Origin: DATMNI01 sp035570275
GTDB lineage: Bacteria; Acidobacteriota; Terriglobia; Bryobacterales; Bryobacteraceae
Reading direction: 5' to 3'
Length of the DNA stretch: 29,350 bases
Assembly (NCBI GenBank): GCA_035570275.1
Contig: DATMNI010000470.1
Location: 1-29,350 of the forward strand
The notes under the pieces were generated by a model. The model did no database searches and was not told where the DNA came from. It saw nothing but the letters and a program-made list of their open reading frames with translations. Below are positions 16,707-24,470 of the stretch, in pieces. Numbering within the stretch: the stretch's first letter is position 1; each line of letters begins with the position of its first letter. The translations under genes were made by a program, and so were the position numbers.

Positions 16707-17357
16707 TTATAGGCGGTTGACCCGGATCTGGGGCACTTCGAGAATGCGGACTCCGGACGCCGGCCGCTCCACTGCCAGCGCCATGGCCGCGATCATTTGC
16801 GTGACAGTGACCAAGCCCAGCCGCTGGGCCGATTCGCGCGTGGCGGGCAGAGCACCGAGCAGCCAGTAGGCCGGCAGCAGGATCAACGGCCAGCGCCGGC
16901 CGGGGCCAAGCACGTACCAGGGCCGCAGGACGGTGGCGTTCAGGCGCGAGTCGCGGAGCGCGGCTTCGGCATCGCTGCGGGCGGCGATGTACTCCTTCAT
17001 GATGGGCGCGGGATGGGCCACGCTGACGTAGACGAAGTGTTGCACGCCGGTATCAACCGCCGCGGCGATCGCCTGCCGGGCCGAAGCCAGGTCAACGGTG
17101 CGGAACTGCGCGGCTTTGGCGGGGCTGGGGTGGGACACCCCCACCAGGTGGACCAGGGTATCGCAACCCGCGACGGAATCCCGATAGCCGGCAGCATCCA
17201 GCGGGTCGCCCATCACGCCTTCACAACCGGGCGCCAGGCGGTTCTGGGACCCGCGCCTGACCAGCCCGCGCACCCGGTGGCCGCGTTGAAGTAATGCGGC
17301 GGAGAGGCGCCGGCCCATGAAGCCGCTGGCGCCGGTGATGAAGACGGAGGCCATCAT
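16707..17357 (-). CDS. atypical SDR / NmrA-like NAD(P)-binding protein
   Basis: From the ATG at 17357 this 216-residue protein starts with the nucleotide-binding strand VFITGASGFMGRRL (GxxGxxG). It continues with GVMGDPLDAAGYRDSVAGCD, HFVYVSVAHPAPIMKEYIAA (Ser present, but no Tyr-x-x-x-Lys site) and the SDR late motif LNATVLRPWYVLGPG. This pattern fits the NDUFA9/NmrA-like atypical SDR group, whose members often act as redox sensors, chaperones or quinone-related reductases. The open frame extends to 17540, but the extra residues come from repeat DNA. A TAATAC hexamer ends 4 nt before the first of two consecutive ATGs (7 nt before the second). Confidence 0.82.
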   Translation of the reverse strand: MMASVFITGASGFMGRRLSAALLQRGHRVRGLVRRGSQNRLAPGCEGVMGDPLDAAGYRDSVAGCDTLVHLVGVSHPSPAKAAQFRTVDLASARQAIAAAVDTGVQHFVYVSVAHPAPIMKEYIAARSDAEAALRDSRLNATVLRPWYVLGPGRRWPLILLPAYWLLGALPATRESAQRLGLVTVTQMIAAMALAVERPASGVRILEVPQIRVNRL

Positions 17358-17434
17358 AAGAGTATTACGGAAAAAGTCGGCGTGCGGATTGGCGCGCGGA
17401 AGCGGGAAGCGGTCGGCTCTCAGCGACCAGCTCT

Positions 17435-17598
17435 TAGTTAGTTTCTGTCGCGAATCTCGGTCTCCGCCCGTAAGACCGCTCCCTAATGGTCGCGGCTCCG
17501 ACGCGAAGTCTCGTGTTGTCAACGAGGCCATCCGAGCCACGACCGTTAGGGAGTGGTTGCTTCTCCAACGAGGACAGTTTCGCGACAGAAACTAGTTA
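17435..17598. mobile_element. 152-bp MITE-like element with 14-bp TIRs and 6-bp TSD
   Basis: Perfect 14-bp terminal inverted repeats, GTTTCTGTCGCGAA (17441-17454) and TTCGCGACAGAAAC (17579-17592), bound 152 bp with no coding capacity. The hexamer TAGTTA directly abuts both ends (17435-17440 and 17593-17598), as expected of a target-site duplication. Inside, a second inverted repeat of about 20 bp (17479-17498 against 17534-17553, two mismatches) makes the whole element fold into a long hairpin. No transposase is encoded in the window for these ends. Confidence 0.75.
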
Positions 17599-17601
17599 GG
17601 G

Positions 17602-17674
17602 GTCAGCCGTCAGCTTTGCAAGGCGGGTGCCGAAGGCGCAGCCCGCGGCTGAAAGCTGATAGCTGAAGGCTGAC
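17602..17674. repeat. palindromic structured repeat beside the MITE
   Basis: GTCAGCC (17602-17608) pairs with GGCTGAC (17668-17674), AGCTTT (17612-17617) with AAAGCT (17652-17657), and GCGGG with CCCGC in the middle. The left flank of the MITE (17409-17438, AGCGGTCGGC and onward) resembles an inverted copy of 17645-17674, about 22 of 30 positions. This suggests that the MITE inserted into an older palindromic repeat. Confidence 0.5.
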
Positions 17675-18002
17675 CGCTGGCTGAGGTCAAGGTCGGGGCT
17701 TGTTACGCGCCATCTGCACGAAGATTTTGGAAAAGAGTCCCCGAATGTTTCGGGGCGGTGGCGGCTGCGATCGGCTTGGGGCGGCGCGAGAGCAATGCCG
17801 CCTTCAACTTGCCAACAGCGGACCGTGACCAGGTTTTCCGACCCTCCAGCCGACGATATCGGAGGGACGCGCGACTCGGGTTCGCTCGCCAGACTTGGCA
17901 GTTCTTGTTCGCAAGGCGCTGAACGTTGTCGGGCAGTCGCCCGGCCCAAAAAAGACAACAGAGGCCAGGAGGCCCGTGCTACTTGGTGTACAATCTCAAG
18001 TC

Positions 18003-19574
18003 ATGCACGTTCCGCTTACGCCGGTGCGCTGCCTTTATCGCGCCGTCGATCTCTACGGGAAAAAGGTGGGCGTCGTCTGCGGCGCCTGCCGTTTCAGTTA
18101 CGCGCAATTCGGCGAACGCTGCGAACGGCTGGCTGCCGGTCTACGGGCGCTCGGCGTCGCTCCCGGCGACCGTGTGGCCTACCTGAGCTTCAACAACCAC
18201 CAGCTTCTGGAGGGCTATTTCGGCGCCCCGCTGCTGCGCGCCATCGCCATGCCGCTCAATGTGCGGCTCGCCCCGGCCGAACTGACCGGCATTTTGTGCC
18301 ACGCCGAACCGCGCGTGCTGATTTACGAGAGCGATTTCGCCCCGCTGGTGGATCACCTCCGCCAGTCCTGCCCCGCCCTGAAGCATTGGGTGGAAATCGG
18401 CGAGCCGTACGAAGAATTGCTGTCTCGCGGCCGGCTGGACCGGCCTGACGTTTTCTCGTTTAACGAAAATGAAATCGCCGAGCTGTTTTATACTTCCGGT
18501 TCCACCGGCACCCCTAAGGGCGTGATGCTCAGCCACCGCACACTCTACATGCACACCCTCTATGTGGCCGGCACCTTTTACCACGACGATACCGCGGTGG
18601 AACTGCACACCATCCCACTGTTCCACGCCAACGGATGGGGCCGCCCGCAAGCCGCCACCATGATCGGGCTGAAACACGTGATGGTGCGCCGCTTCGATCC
18701 GGCCCAGGTGCTGCGCCTCATCCAGGAGGAGCGGGCCACCGCGATGTCGATGGTCCCCACCATGGCCGTCGCCATGCTGAATTGCGCGGAACTTGGCAGG
18801 TTCGACATTTCCAGCGTGCAGGAGATCAATCTGGGCGGGGCGGCATCGTCGCCCGAACTGGTGGCCCGCCTGGAACAGGCATTTCCAACCGCCAGAGTGA
18901 GTGTCGGCTACGGCCTGACCGAGACCAGCCCGGTGGCCACCTGCGCCCGCGACAAGTCTACCGTCAGGTACGCCGATGAAGAGGACCGGCTGCGGCACCG
19001 GGCCTCCACCGGCTGGCCGCTTCCCGGCTGCGAAATCCGCGTAGTGGACCCGCACATGAAGGACGTGCCGCGCGACATGCAGTCCATCGGCGAAATCATC
19101 ATCCGCGGCGACCTTGTGATGGACGGCTATTACAAGGAGCCGGAGGCCACCGCGGCCGTGATGACCGAGGGCTGGTTCCATACGGGCGACATGGCGGTCT
19201 GGGACGAAGAGAACTTCCTTCTGATTATGGACCGCAAGAAGGACATCATCATCAGCGGCGGCGAGAACATTTCTTCCATCGAAGTGGAGCGCGCCATCGC
19301 GGCGCACCCGGCGATTCTGGAATGCGCCGTGGTCTCGGCGCCGGACCCGCAATGGGGAGAGGTGCCGGCGGCATTCGTGGTCCTCAAGCCGGGCCGCGAA
19401 CTCAGCGAGGAGCAGCTTTGCGAGTTCCTGCGCGCGCGCATCGCCAAATTCAAGATGCCGCGGCGATTCCAGTTCACCGCCGACGCCCTGCCGAAGACCG
19501 GCACGGGCAAAATCATCAAGCGCGAGCTGCGCGAGGCTTTCTGGCAAGGCAAAGAAAAACGTATTCAGGGATGA
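18003..19574 (+). CDS. AMP-forming acyl-CoA synthetase
   Basis: This ANL-superfamily enzyme makes acyl-CoA from a carboxylic acid, ATP and CoA through an acyl-adenylate. From the ATG at 18003 it has 523 residues. All core motifs are present: the phosphate loop YTSGSTGTPKGVMLSH at about 163-178, YGLTETSP, GWFHTGDMAVWDEE, the hinge DRKKDIIISGGENI and the C-terminal PKTGTGKIIKREL with catalytic K503. It resembles medium/long-chain fatty-acid ligases; the chain length cannot be read. The frame is open to 17895 but the first 36 residues lie in spacer DNA. TACAAT (17989-17994) ends 8 nt before the ATG. The stop overlaps the next ORF as ATGA. Confidence 0.92.
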   Translation: MHVPLTPVRCLYRAVDLYGKKVGVVCGACRFSYAQFGERCERLAAGLRALGVAPGDRVAYLSFNNHQLLEGYFGAPLLRAIAMPLNVRLAPAELTGILCHAEPRVLIYESDFAPLVDHLRQSCPALKHWVEIGEPYEELLSRGRLDRPDVFSFNENEIAELFYTSGSTGTPKGVMLSHRTLYMHTLYVAGTFYHDDTAVELHTIPLFHANGWGRPQAATMIGLKHVMVRRFDPAQVLRLIQEERATAMSMVPTMAVAMLNCAELGRFDISSVQEINLGGAASSPELVARLEQAFPTARVSVGYGLTETSPVATCARDKSTVRYADEEDRLRHRASTGWPLPGCEIRVVDPHMKDVPRDMQSIGEIIIRGDLVMDGYYKEPEATAAVMTEGWFHTGDMAVWDEENFLLIMDRKKDIIISGGENISSIEVERAIAAHPAILECAVVSAPDPQWGEVPAAFVVLKPGRELSEEQLCEFLRARIAKFKMPRRFQFTADALPKTGTGKIIKRELREAFWQGKEKRIQG

Positions 19575-19639
19575 CCAAGCATATTCCAAGCGTATTCAAG
19601 GTTGAGGATAAGGAAGCGTATATAAGGATGGCCGTCTAA
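19571..19639 (+). CDS. 22-residue micro-ORF coupling ligase and permease genes
   Basis: The ATG overlaps the ligase stop (ATGA at 19571-19574), and the TAA shares its last base with the permease ATG (TAATG at 19637-19641). The 22-residue product begins MTKHIPSVFKVEDKEAY and is hydrophilic, with no transmembrane segment. AAGGA within it (19624-19628) is the probable ribosome site of the permease. It may encode a small regulatory peptide or serve only to pass ribosomes from the ligase to the permease. I do not recognise it. Confidence 0.5.
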   Translation: MTKHIPSVFKVEDKEAYIRMAV

Positions 19640-21258
19640 TGTGGCAACAAAACTACACTCCTGTCGCGGATAGCCTGCCCGTTTCGGCACTGGTTGCCGC
19701 CCTGCCGATTTTCGTTTTGCTGGTGCTGCTGGGCGTAGTCCGCAAACCAGCCTGGATGGCGTCGCTGGCTGGGCTGGGCACGGCCGCGGTGGTAGCGGCC
19801 GCGGTCTATGGCATGCCGGTTGGCAACGTCATCGCCGCTACCGCCAACGGCGCTGTCTTCGGGCTTTTCCCCATTGGCTGGGTGGTCTTCGCCGCCATCT
19901 TGCTCTACCGCGTGACTTTGGAAAGCGGCAAGTTCGACCTGCTCAAGGATTCCATCGGCCACCTCACCGACGACCCGCGCCTGCAGGCGCTCCTCATCGC
20001 CTTCGCCTTCGGCGCGTTCATCGAAGGCGCCGCCGGCTTTGGCACCCCGGTGGCCGTCGCCTCCGCCATGCTGGTCGGGCTGGGCTTCGAACCGTTTTAC
20101 GCCGCCGCCATCTGCCTGCTGGCCAACACCGCGCCGGTGGCGTTCGGTTCCATTGCCATTCCCATCAGCACTCTGGCCGGCACCACGGGCCTGCCTTTCG
20201 ACCAACTGAGCGCCGCCGTCGGCCGCATTTGCGCGCCGGTGTCACTCTTCGTCCCTGCCTATCTGGTCGCCGTGATGTCGGGTTGGAAAGGATTGCGCGC
20301 CGTCCTGCCCGCGGTCGCCGTGTGCGGCATCGCTTTCGCCGGCACGCAATTCGCGGTCTCTAATTTCGGCCGCCCCGAACTGACCGATATCCTCTCCTCG
20401 CTGGCGGCCATCGGCAGCCTCATCCTCCTCTTCCGTTTGTGGAGACCGCGTGACGCGAGCGGCCAGCCGTCGCGGCCCAAAAGGGCGGCGCTGCCGCACT
20501 CCGCGTCCGCGGTGGCCCTCGCCTGGGCGCCTTACGCGATCCTGGTGGTCTTCGTGCTGCTGTGGGGCTACAAGCCGATCCAGGCGCAGCTCAACGCCAC
20601 CAATATCCCCATCAAGTGGCCCGGCCTGCACAACGCCATCCAGCGCATGCCTCCGGTGGTGGCTAAACCCGCTCCGTACCCCGCTGTGTACAACTTCGTG
20701 TGGCTTTCGGCTTCCGGCACGGCCTGCCTGTTCGCCGCCATTCTGGCCGCCATCGTGGCCGGATTGCGGCCGCGCCAGTTCGCGGGCGTGGTCGCCCATA
20801 CCGCCCGGCAACTGGCACTGGCCGAGCTCACGCTGGCCACCGTCCTGGGATTGGCCTACCTCATGAATTACTCGGGCGCCACCGGCACGCTGGGGCTGGC
20901 CTTTGCCGCCACCGGCGTGATGTTCCCATTCTTCAGCGCGCTGCTAGGGTGGCTCGGTGTCTTCCTTACCGGCAGCGATACTTCGGCCAACGCGCTGTTC
21001 GGGACGCTGCAGGTGGTCACTGCCACCAAGCTCGGCATGAGCCCGGTGCTGATGGCCGCTTCGAACTCGGCCGGCGGCGTGATGGGCAAGATGATCAGCC
21101 TGACCAGCATCGCCGTGGCAGCGGCGGCGACCTCCATGAAGCGCGAAGACGAATCGCTGCTTTTCCGATTCACCATGAAGCACAGCGTGCTGCTGGCCTC
21201 GGTGATCGGTCTGGTGGTGGTGTTTTATGCTTACGTGATGCCCGCCTGGGCGCCGTAG
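19639..21258 (+). CDS. lldP: L-lactate permease family transporter
   Basis: This 539-residue, multi-helix membrane protein belongs to the LctP/LldP family, which moves L-lactate, D-lactate or glycolate with protons. The N-terminus MWQQNYTPV, then VSALVAALPI, matches the family start. FGAFIEGAAGFGTPVAVASA, ANTAPVAFGSIAIPI and the late GWLGVFLTGSDTSANALFG are hallmark segments. Compared with E. coli LldP the order of motifs is unbroken, including VARMPPVV (here QRMPPVV). It ends at a terminator-like hairpin. The overlap with the micro-ORF and ligase suggests one operon, so the transported acid and the activated acid may be linked. Confidence 0.93.
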   Translation: MWQQNYTPVADSLPVSALVAALPIFVLLVLLGVVRKPAWMASLAGLGTAAVVAAAVYGMPVGNVIAATANGAVFGLFPIGWVVFAAILLYRVTLESGKFDLLKDSIGHLTDDPRLQALLIAFAFGAFIEGAAGFGTPVAVASAMLVGLGFEPFYAAAICLLANTAPVAFGSIAIPISTLAGTTGLPFDQLSAAVGRICAPVSLFVPAYLVAVMSGWKGLRAVLPAVAVCGIAFAGTQFAVSNFGRPELTDILSSLAAIGSLILLFRLWRPRDASGQPSRPKRAALPHSASAVALAWAPYAILVVFVLLWGYKPIQAQLNATNIPIKWPGLHNAIQRMPPVVAKPAPYPAVYNFVWLSASGTACLFAAILAAIVAGLRPRQFAGVVAHTARQLALAELTLATVLGLAYLMNYSGATGTLGLAFAATGVMFPFFSALLGWLGVFLTGSDTSANALFGTLQVVTATKLGMSPVLMAASNSAGGVMGKMISLTSIAVAAAATSMKREDESLLFRFTMKHSVLLASVIGLVVVFYAYVMPAWAP

Positions 21259-21306
21259 CGCAGGCCGGGGTACGCAGCCTTCCGGGTCTGCCTGCGCACA
21301 ATTTTT
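21258..21306 (+). terminator. probable intrinsic terminator after the permease gene
   Basis: GCGCAGGC (21258-21265) and GCCTGCGC (21290-21297) form a perfect 8-bp stem with a CCGG/CCGG inner stem. It starts on the last base of the permease stop and is followed by ACAATTTTT (to 21306). It separates the operon from the alpha/beta hydrolase. Confidence 0.55.
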
Positions 21307-21312
21307 CAGCCC

Positions 21313-22377
21313 ATGGCCCCTTCCCAGCATCCATCCGCCAGAACCCTGCTCCGCTGGTCCCGCAGGACCGCTCTGGCACTGTTGGCACTTCTGATCGCAT
21401 TGGCAGCCGCCGGCGCCATCTACCAGGTGGTCGGCGAGTGGCGCGATGCGCGCCGCTTTCCGCAGCGGGGAAGGTCCGTACAGGCGGGAGCGGTGAAGCT
21501 GAATCTGGACTGCACCGGGCAGGCAAGCCCCACAGTAATCCTCGACAGCGGCATGGGCGTTCCCGCCGTTGGGTGGATCAAGGTGCAGCCGGAGGTCGCC
21601 AAATTCGCGCGCGTTTGCTCCTACGACCGCGCAGGCTACGGCTGGAGCCAGTCGGGCCCCCCACCGCGCACGAGTTTGCAGATCGCCAGGGAACTGAAAG
21701 CGCTTCTGGATGCCGCCGGCGAAAAGGGACCGTACATCCTGGTGGGCCACTCATTCGGCGGGTTCAACATCCGCGTCTATACCGGGTTGTATCCCAGCGA
21801 TGTGGCGGGCGTGGTGCTGGTGGATGCCAGCCATGAAGACGAGGAGGAACGCATCGGAAGTGTGCTGCCGGCCGCGGTGAGGAAGCAGGAGAAAGAGGAA
21901 GAAGACAGGGACGAAATGCTGGAGCGGATCTTCACTCCCATCGTGATTCATCTGGGCATTCAGCGTTTCTCGGTAGCCGCCGGATGGGCTGACATGCCCA
22001 ATTCCCTGTCGAAGGATTTAGTCGAAGAACTTCTGTATCTCGAACGGCAGACGAAATTCAGGAACGCGGTTGTGCTTGAGGACAAGTCGTCCGCGCAAAG
22101 CGTGGCGCAGGTTCGCTCGGCCGGGAATTTGGGCAACCGCCCGCTCATCGTCCTAACCGCCGGGAAGCCTTACGAGCCCGAGCCATTGCTGACGAAGACG
22201 GACCTGGAAAAGCAACGGAAGATATGGATCGACGTGCTGCAGGTGGAAGAGGCGCATCTCTCCACTCGCGGCAAGCAGATCGTTGTGCCGGACAGCGACC
22301 ACATGATTCCCTTCGAGCGCCCGGACGCCGTCATTTCGGCTATCCGTGAAGTATGGTCCGGCGTAGCGAAGCGATAA
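21313..22377 (+). CDS. alpha/beta hydrolase, membrane-anchored or exported
   Basis: This 354-residue protein has an N-terminal hydrophobic segment (about residues 19-41, ALALLALLIALAAAGAIYQV) that is either a signal anchor or a signal peptide. The alpha/beta-hydrolase core shows the oxyanion strand VILDSGMG, YDRAGYGWS, the nucleophile elbow GHSFGG with S147, VLVDASHEDEEER and the catalytic-histidine segment DSDHMIPFERPDAV with H330. The family includes esterases, lipases and haloperoxidase-like enzymes; the substrate is unknown. A charged lid-like stretch rich in Glu lies around 175-200. It follows the permease by 54 bp, but a terminator-like hairpin lies between, so cotranscription is uncertain. 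Confidence 0.88.
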   Translation: MAPSQHPSARTLLRWSRRTALALLALLIALAAAGAIYQVVGEWRDARRFPQRGRSVQAGAVKLNLDCTGQASPTVILDSGMGVPAVGWIKVQPEVAKFARVCSYDRAGYGWSQSGPPPRTSLQIARELKALLDAAGEKGPYILVGHSFGGFNIRVYTGLYPSDVAGVVLVDASHEDEEERIGSVLPAAVRKQEKEEEDRDEMLERIFTPIVIHLGIQRFSVAAGWADMPNSLSKDLVEELLYLERQTKFRNAVVLEDKSSAQSVAQVRSAGNLGNRPLIVLTAGKPYEPEPLLTKTDLEKQRKIWIDVLQVEEAHLSTRGKQIVVPDSDHMIPFERPDAVISAIREVWSGVAKR

Positions 22378-22542
22378 CTTCCTTCTACGAAGTGGCCCCA
22401 ACGGTGGGACCTGCCGTGACCGATGACGGCAACGGCTCCGCGTCGAAATACAATCCACGCGAATCAATAGGTTGACCAAGAAGAGAGCCCGCGCAACTCG
22501 AGAATGTCGCCGCTGCGCGGAGCCCTTCTTTATGTCTCCTGC

Positions 22543-22565
22543 TGACGGCCGGCCAGCGGCCGTCA
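22543..22565. repeat. 9-bp perfect hairpin
   Basis: TGACGGCCG (22543-22551) and CGGCCGTCA (22557-22565) pair perfectly around a 5-nt loop. It lies 7 nt after the stop of the 28-residue membrane ORF in the minus direction. There is no T-tract, so it is a terminator-like or stabilising structure. Confidence 0.5.
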
Positions 22566-22572
22566 AGCTGAG

Positions 22573-22659
22573 TCATGCTAAATAACCTTCTGCCAACGCG
22601 ATCAAAGCCACCGCAACGATCGCAAACGCCACCAACCATGGTAAATGTCGTCGTTTCAC
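22573..22659 (-). CDS. possible 28-residue single-span membrane peptide
   Basis: A GTG at 22659 is preceded by a perfect AGGAGG with a five-A spacer. The product is MKRRHLPWLVAFAIVAVALI followed by ALAEGYLA: a basic start and one transmembrane helix, as in many small bacterial membrane proteins. The stop overlaps the ATG of another open frame (22576-22385) as ATGA. A 9-bp hairpin follows. The peptide is too short for certain assignment, and I recognise no family. Confidence 0.42.
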   Translation of the reverse strand: MKRRHLPWLVAFAIVAVALIALAEGYLA

Positions 22660-22757
22660 TTTTTCCTCCTGCTGGTCTTCGATTCCGTACGTCTTGTCGG
22701 CGCGCAGATCCAACCTACGCTGGTTGAAAGTGCGAGCATCGTTCTGGTTCGAAACAT
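22656..22757 (-). CDS. possible 33-residue upstream ORF
   Basis: An ATG at 22757 is preceded by GGAGG with a 4-nt spacer. The product (MFRTRTMLALSTSVGWICAP and a basic tail) ends in TGA that overlaps the GTG of the 28-residue membrane ORF (GTGA). It could act as a leader peptide for that ORF, or both may be chance reading frames. No family is recognised. Confidence 0.25.
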   Translation of the reverse strand: MFRTRTMLALSTSVGWICAPTRRTESKTSRRKK

Positions 22758-23157
22758 TCTTCCTCCGTCGTTTTGGGTTCCAGCGAACTCCGACTTTCAG
22801 ATCCGCGCGCCTACCCCGTTTTTGACTGCAAGGCAATTCTCTCAAAATGCGGGCTCAAGCGCCTCCGCAATACTAGGGATCGACGCTCCCGTAAAGTCCA
22901 CAACTTACTGGTTTTACAAGCTATTTACACAGCGAGGACGAATGCCTGGCAGCCATCGCTTGCGCCTTGCCCCCAGTGCGTAGGCCTCCCCGGCGCAAAA
23001 GCGGCCCGGTGATTTGGACGCTGTCCGATTTCACGATCAAACTTAGATCGAACTTAGATCTAACCCTTCCCGGGGCAGCCTTCCGAATCGGCGACGTTTT
23101 TGAGACTCTCGATCCGCTGGCCGATGCATCCCGGTATGTCGATCTGCCTATGTCGAC

Positions 23158-24228
23158 CTACCACGGCCCGGAACGCGCCACCGAAATGCCGCGCACTTCA
23201 TTGGGCCACTTACCGGAAACGGCGCAGTAAAAGTGATAGAGCGCGCCCTGGTGGTACACCACGCTGGGCTTGTGCGCGTAAGTCGCGTCGACCGCTCCGG
23301 GCGGACCCACGTCAATCAGGATTTCGTTTACCTTCTGGGGATGGAATGGGTCGTTGCCTAAGGCCAACAGGTCGCGGGCTTTGCCCTTGGCGTCAAGACT
23401 GTAATAAAAGAATACCCAGCGCGCGCCATCCAGCAGCACGCACGGGTCGCTGGCGAAACGCTCGTCCCAGCTTCCCGCGGGGCCGTTGGGGATGATCGGA
23501 TTCCGGTCGTAGCGCCGCCAGATCTTCAAGTCAGTGGAGGTTGCCACGCCCGTCTGCTCGCGCCATCCGCCGCCCCGCTCGCGAGGCAGGTTGGTCGTCT
23601 TGGCGTTGTAGAACAGGTACCAGGTGCCGCGGCGCTCCACCAGGCAGGGTTTGTAGAGGCCGCCGTTCTCCCAGGCGGCGCCATCTTCGGGGCGCAGACA
23701 CGGGGGCTCAGTTTCCCAGTGCATCAGGTCGTCACTCCAACAGAGTCCAATTACCGCCGGACCTTCTTCGAGCCCCGCGTTGGGGTAGGCGTGATAGACG
23801 CCCAGGAAGCGGCTGCGAACTTTCTTCAACTCGCCGGCGGACCGGAGCTCGTTCTGCCGCACGATCCAGTTCATCGCAATGTTATAGCGAGTCACCGCGG
23901 AGGCCGGGTCGCGGCGCAGAATGCAGCCCTCCTTTTTCCAGTCGACCAGATTGCCGGATGAGGCGAGTCCGGTCTGGTAGCCCGTGCCATCCCAACCCAC
24001 GTAGGTCATATAGAACCGGCCATCGTGGTGAAAGACGAACGGGCAATCGACGGTTCGGGCATCGAAGGCCCCAGGCTCGTTCGATGCCGCCAGCACCAGC
24101 TTGCCGTATTTGTAGGTCGTCCGATAGCGCGCGCCGGGGTCCGGCGCCGCCAGCGCGGTGGTACAGGTGGCAGCGAGAAAGCCGCGGCGCGTCAGGCAGA
24201 CTGGGTTCAGGCAGGCTGGGTGCTTCAT
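23158..24228 (-). CDS. five-bladed beta-propeller glycosidase-like protein (GH43/GH130-like), Tat/Sec-exported
   Basis: This 356-residue protein has a twin-arginine export signal (TRRGFLAATCTTALA, about residues 13-27). The body shows the repeating propeller blades of GH32/43/68/130 enzymes: DCPFVFHHDGRFYMTYVGWD (opening blade with a conserved Asp), GLCWSDDLMHWE, GGLYKPCLVERRGTWYLFYN, TSTDLKIW, FASDPCVLLDGARWVFFYYS and HKPSVVYHQGALYHFYC. The acid/base and modulator residues cannot be assigned without alignment. The likely substrate class is an arabino-, fructo- or manno-glycan. GGAGG lies 5 nt before the ATG. It is divergent from the GH127 gene and may share its regulation. Confidence 0.8.
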   Translation of the reverse strand: MKHPACLNPVCLTRRGFLAATCTTALAAPDPGARYRTTYKYGKLVLAASNEPGAFDARTVDCPFVFHHDGRFYMTYVGWDGTGYQTGLASSGNLVDWKKEGCILRRDPASAVTRYNIAMNWIVRQNELRSAGELKKVRSRFLGVYHAYPNAGLEEGPAVIGLCWSDDLMHWETEPPCLRPEDGAAWENGGLYKPCLVERRGTWYLFYNAKTTNLPRERGGGWREQTGVATSTDLKIWRRYDRNPIIPNGPAGSWDERFASDPCVLLDGARWVFFYYSLDAKGKARDLLALGNDPFHPQKVNEILIDVGPPGAVDATYAHKPSVVYHQGALYHFYCAVSGKWPNEVRGISVARSGPW

Positions 24229-24344
24229 ATCGGCCTCCCTTTGGATGCCACCGATGCCACTGATGGCATGGCGTCCGGCAGATCCAGCGCCCCGAAGCCC
24301 AGGCGGCTCCCCGCGGTAGCCGCGGCGCTCCAGATCGCCCGGTT

Positions 24345-24363
24345 CGCGACCCAGAGGGTCGCG
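24345..24363. repeat. 8-bp perfect hairpin in the divergent GH spacer
   Basis: CGCGACCC (24345-24352) and GGGTCGCG (24356-24363) pair around AGA. The same 242-bp spacer has ATGCCA-ctga-TGGCAT (about 24253-24268), a small palindrome preceded by a direct half-copy. Either could be an operator or the remnant of a dispersed repeat. Confidence 0.4.
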
Positions 24364-24470
24364 GCCACATTCCTCACACCAATATTACCGTTCCACGATG
24401 TAGAATCAAGGACGATTTTTCCGATTTCGTGCGCCGCAAGGCAGGAGCGGTGCGGAATAATGGAAAGAAC

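Larger units (their letters stand above)
17358..18002. other. divergent spacer filled with repeats
   Basis: These 645 bases lie between the divergent SDR and acyl-CoA synthetase genes and contain no supported gene. They hold a repeat broken by a MITE-like insertion, a structured palindromic stretch (17602-17674) and about 330 bases of unannotated sequence up to 18002. Confidence 0.7.
22378..23157. other. 780-bp spacer with no well-supported gene
   Basis: This stretch looks lower in GC than its neighbours. It contains a chain of tiny minus-strand ORFs (22573-22757), a strong hairpin (22543-22565), a plus-strand open frame of 112 codons (22645-22983) that lies antisense to them, and a short direct repeat AACTTAGATC (23040-23058). 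No recognised domain is present on either strand. Confidence 0.6.

Noticed and set aside
17895..18002. Upstream extension of the acyl-CoA synthetase
   Set aside because: The extra 36 residues do not belong to the ANL fold and lie in the spacer; the ATG at 18003 opens directly into the conserved domain.
22645..22983. 112-codon plus-strand ORF with a signal-like start
   Set aside because: It has no recognisable domain or ribosome site and is antisense to the tiny ORFs that have strong ribosome sites.
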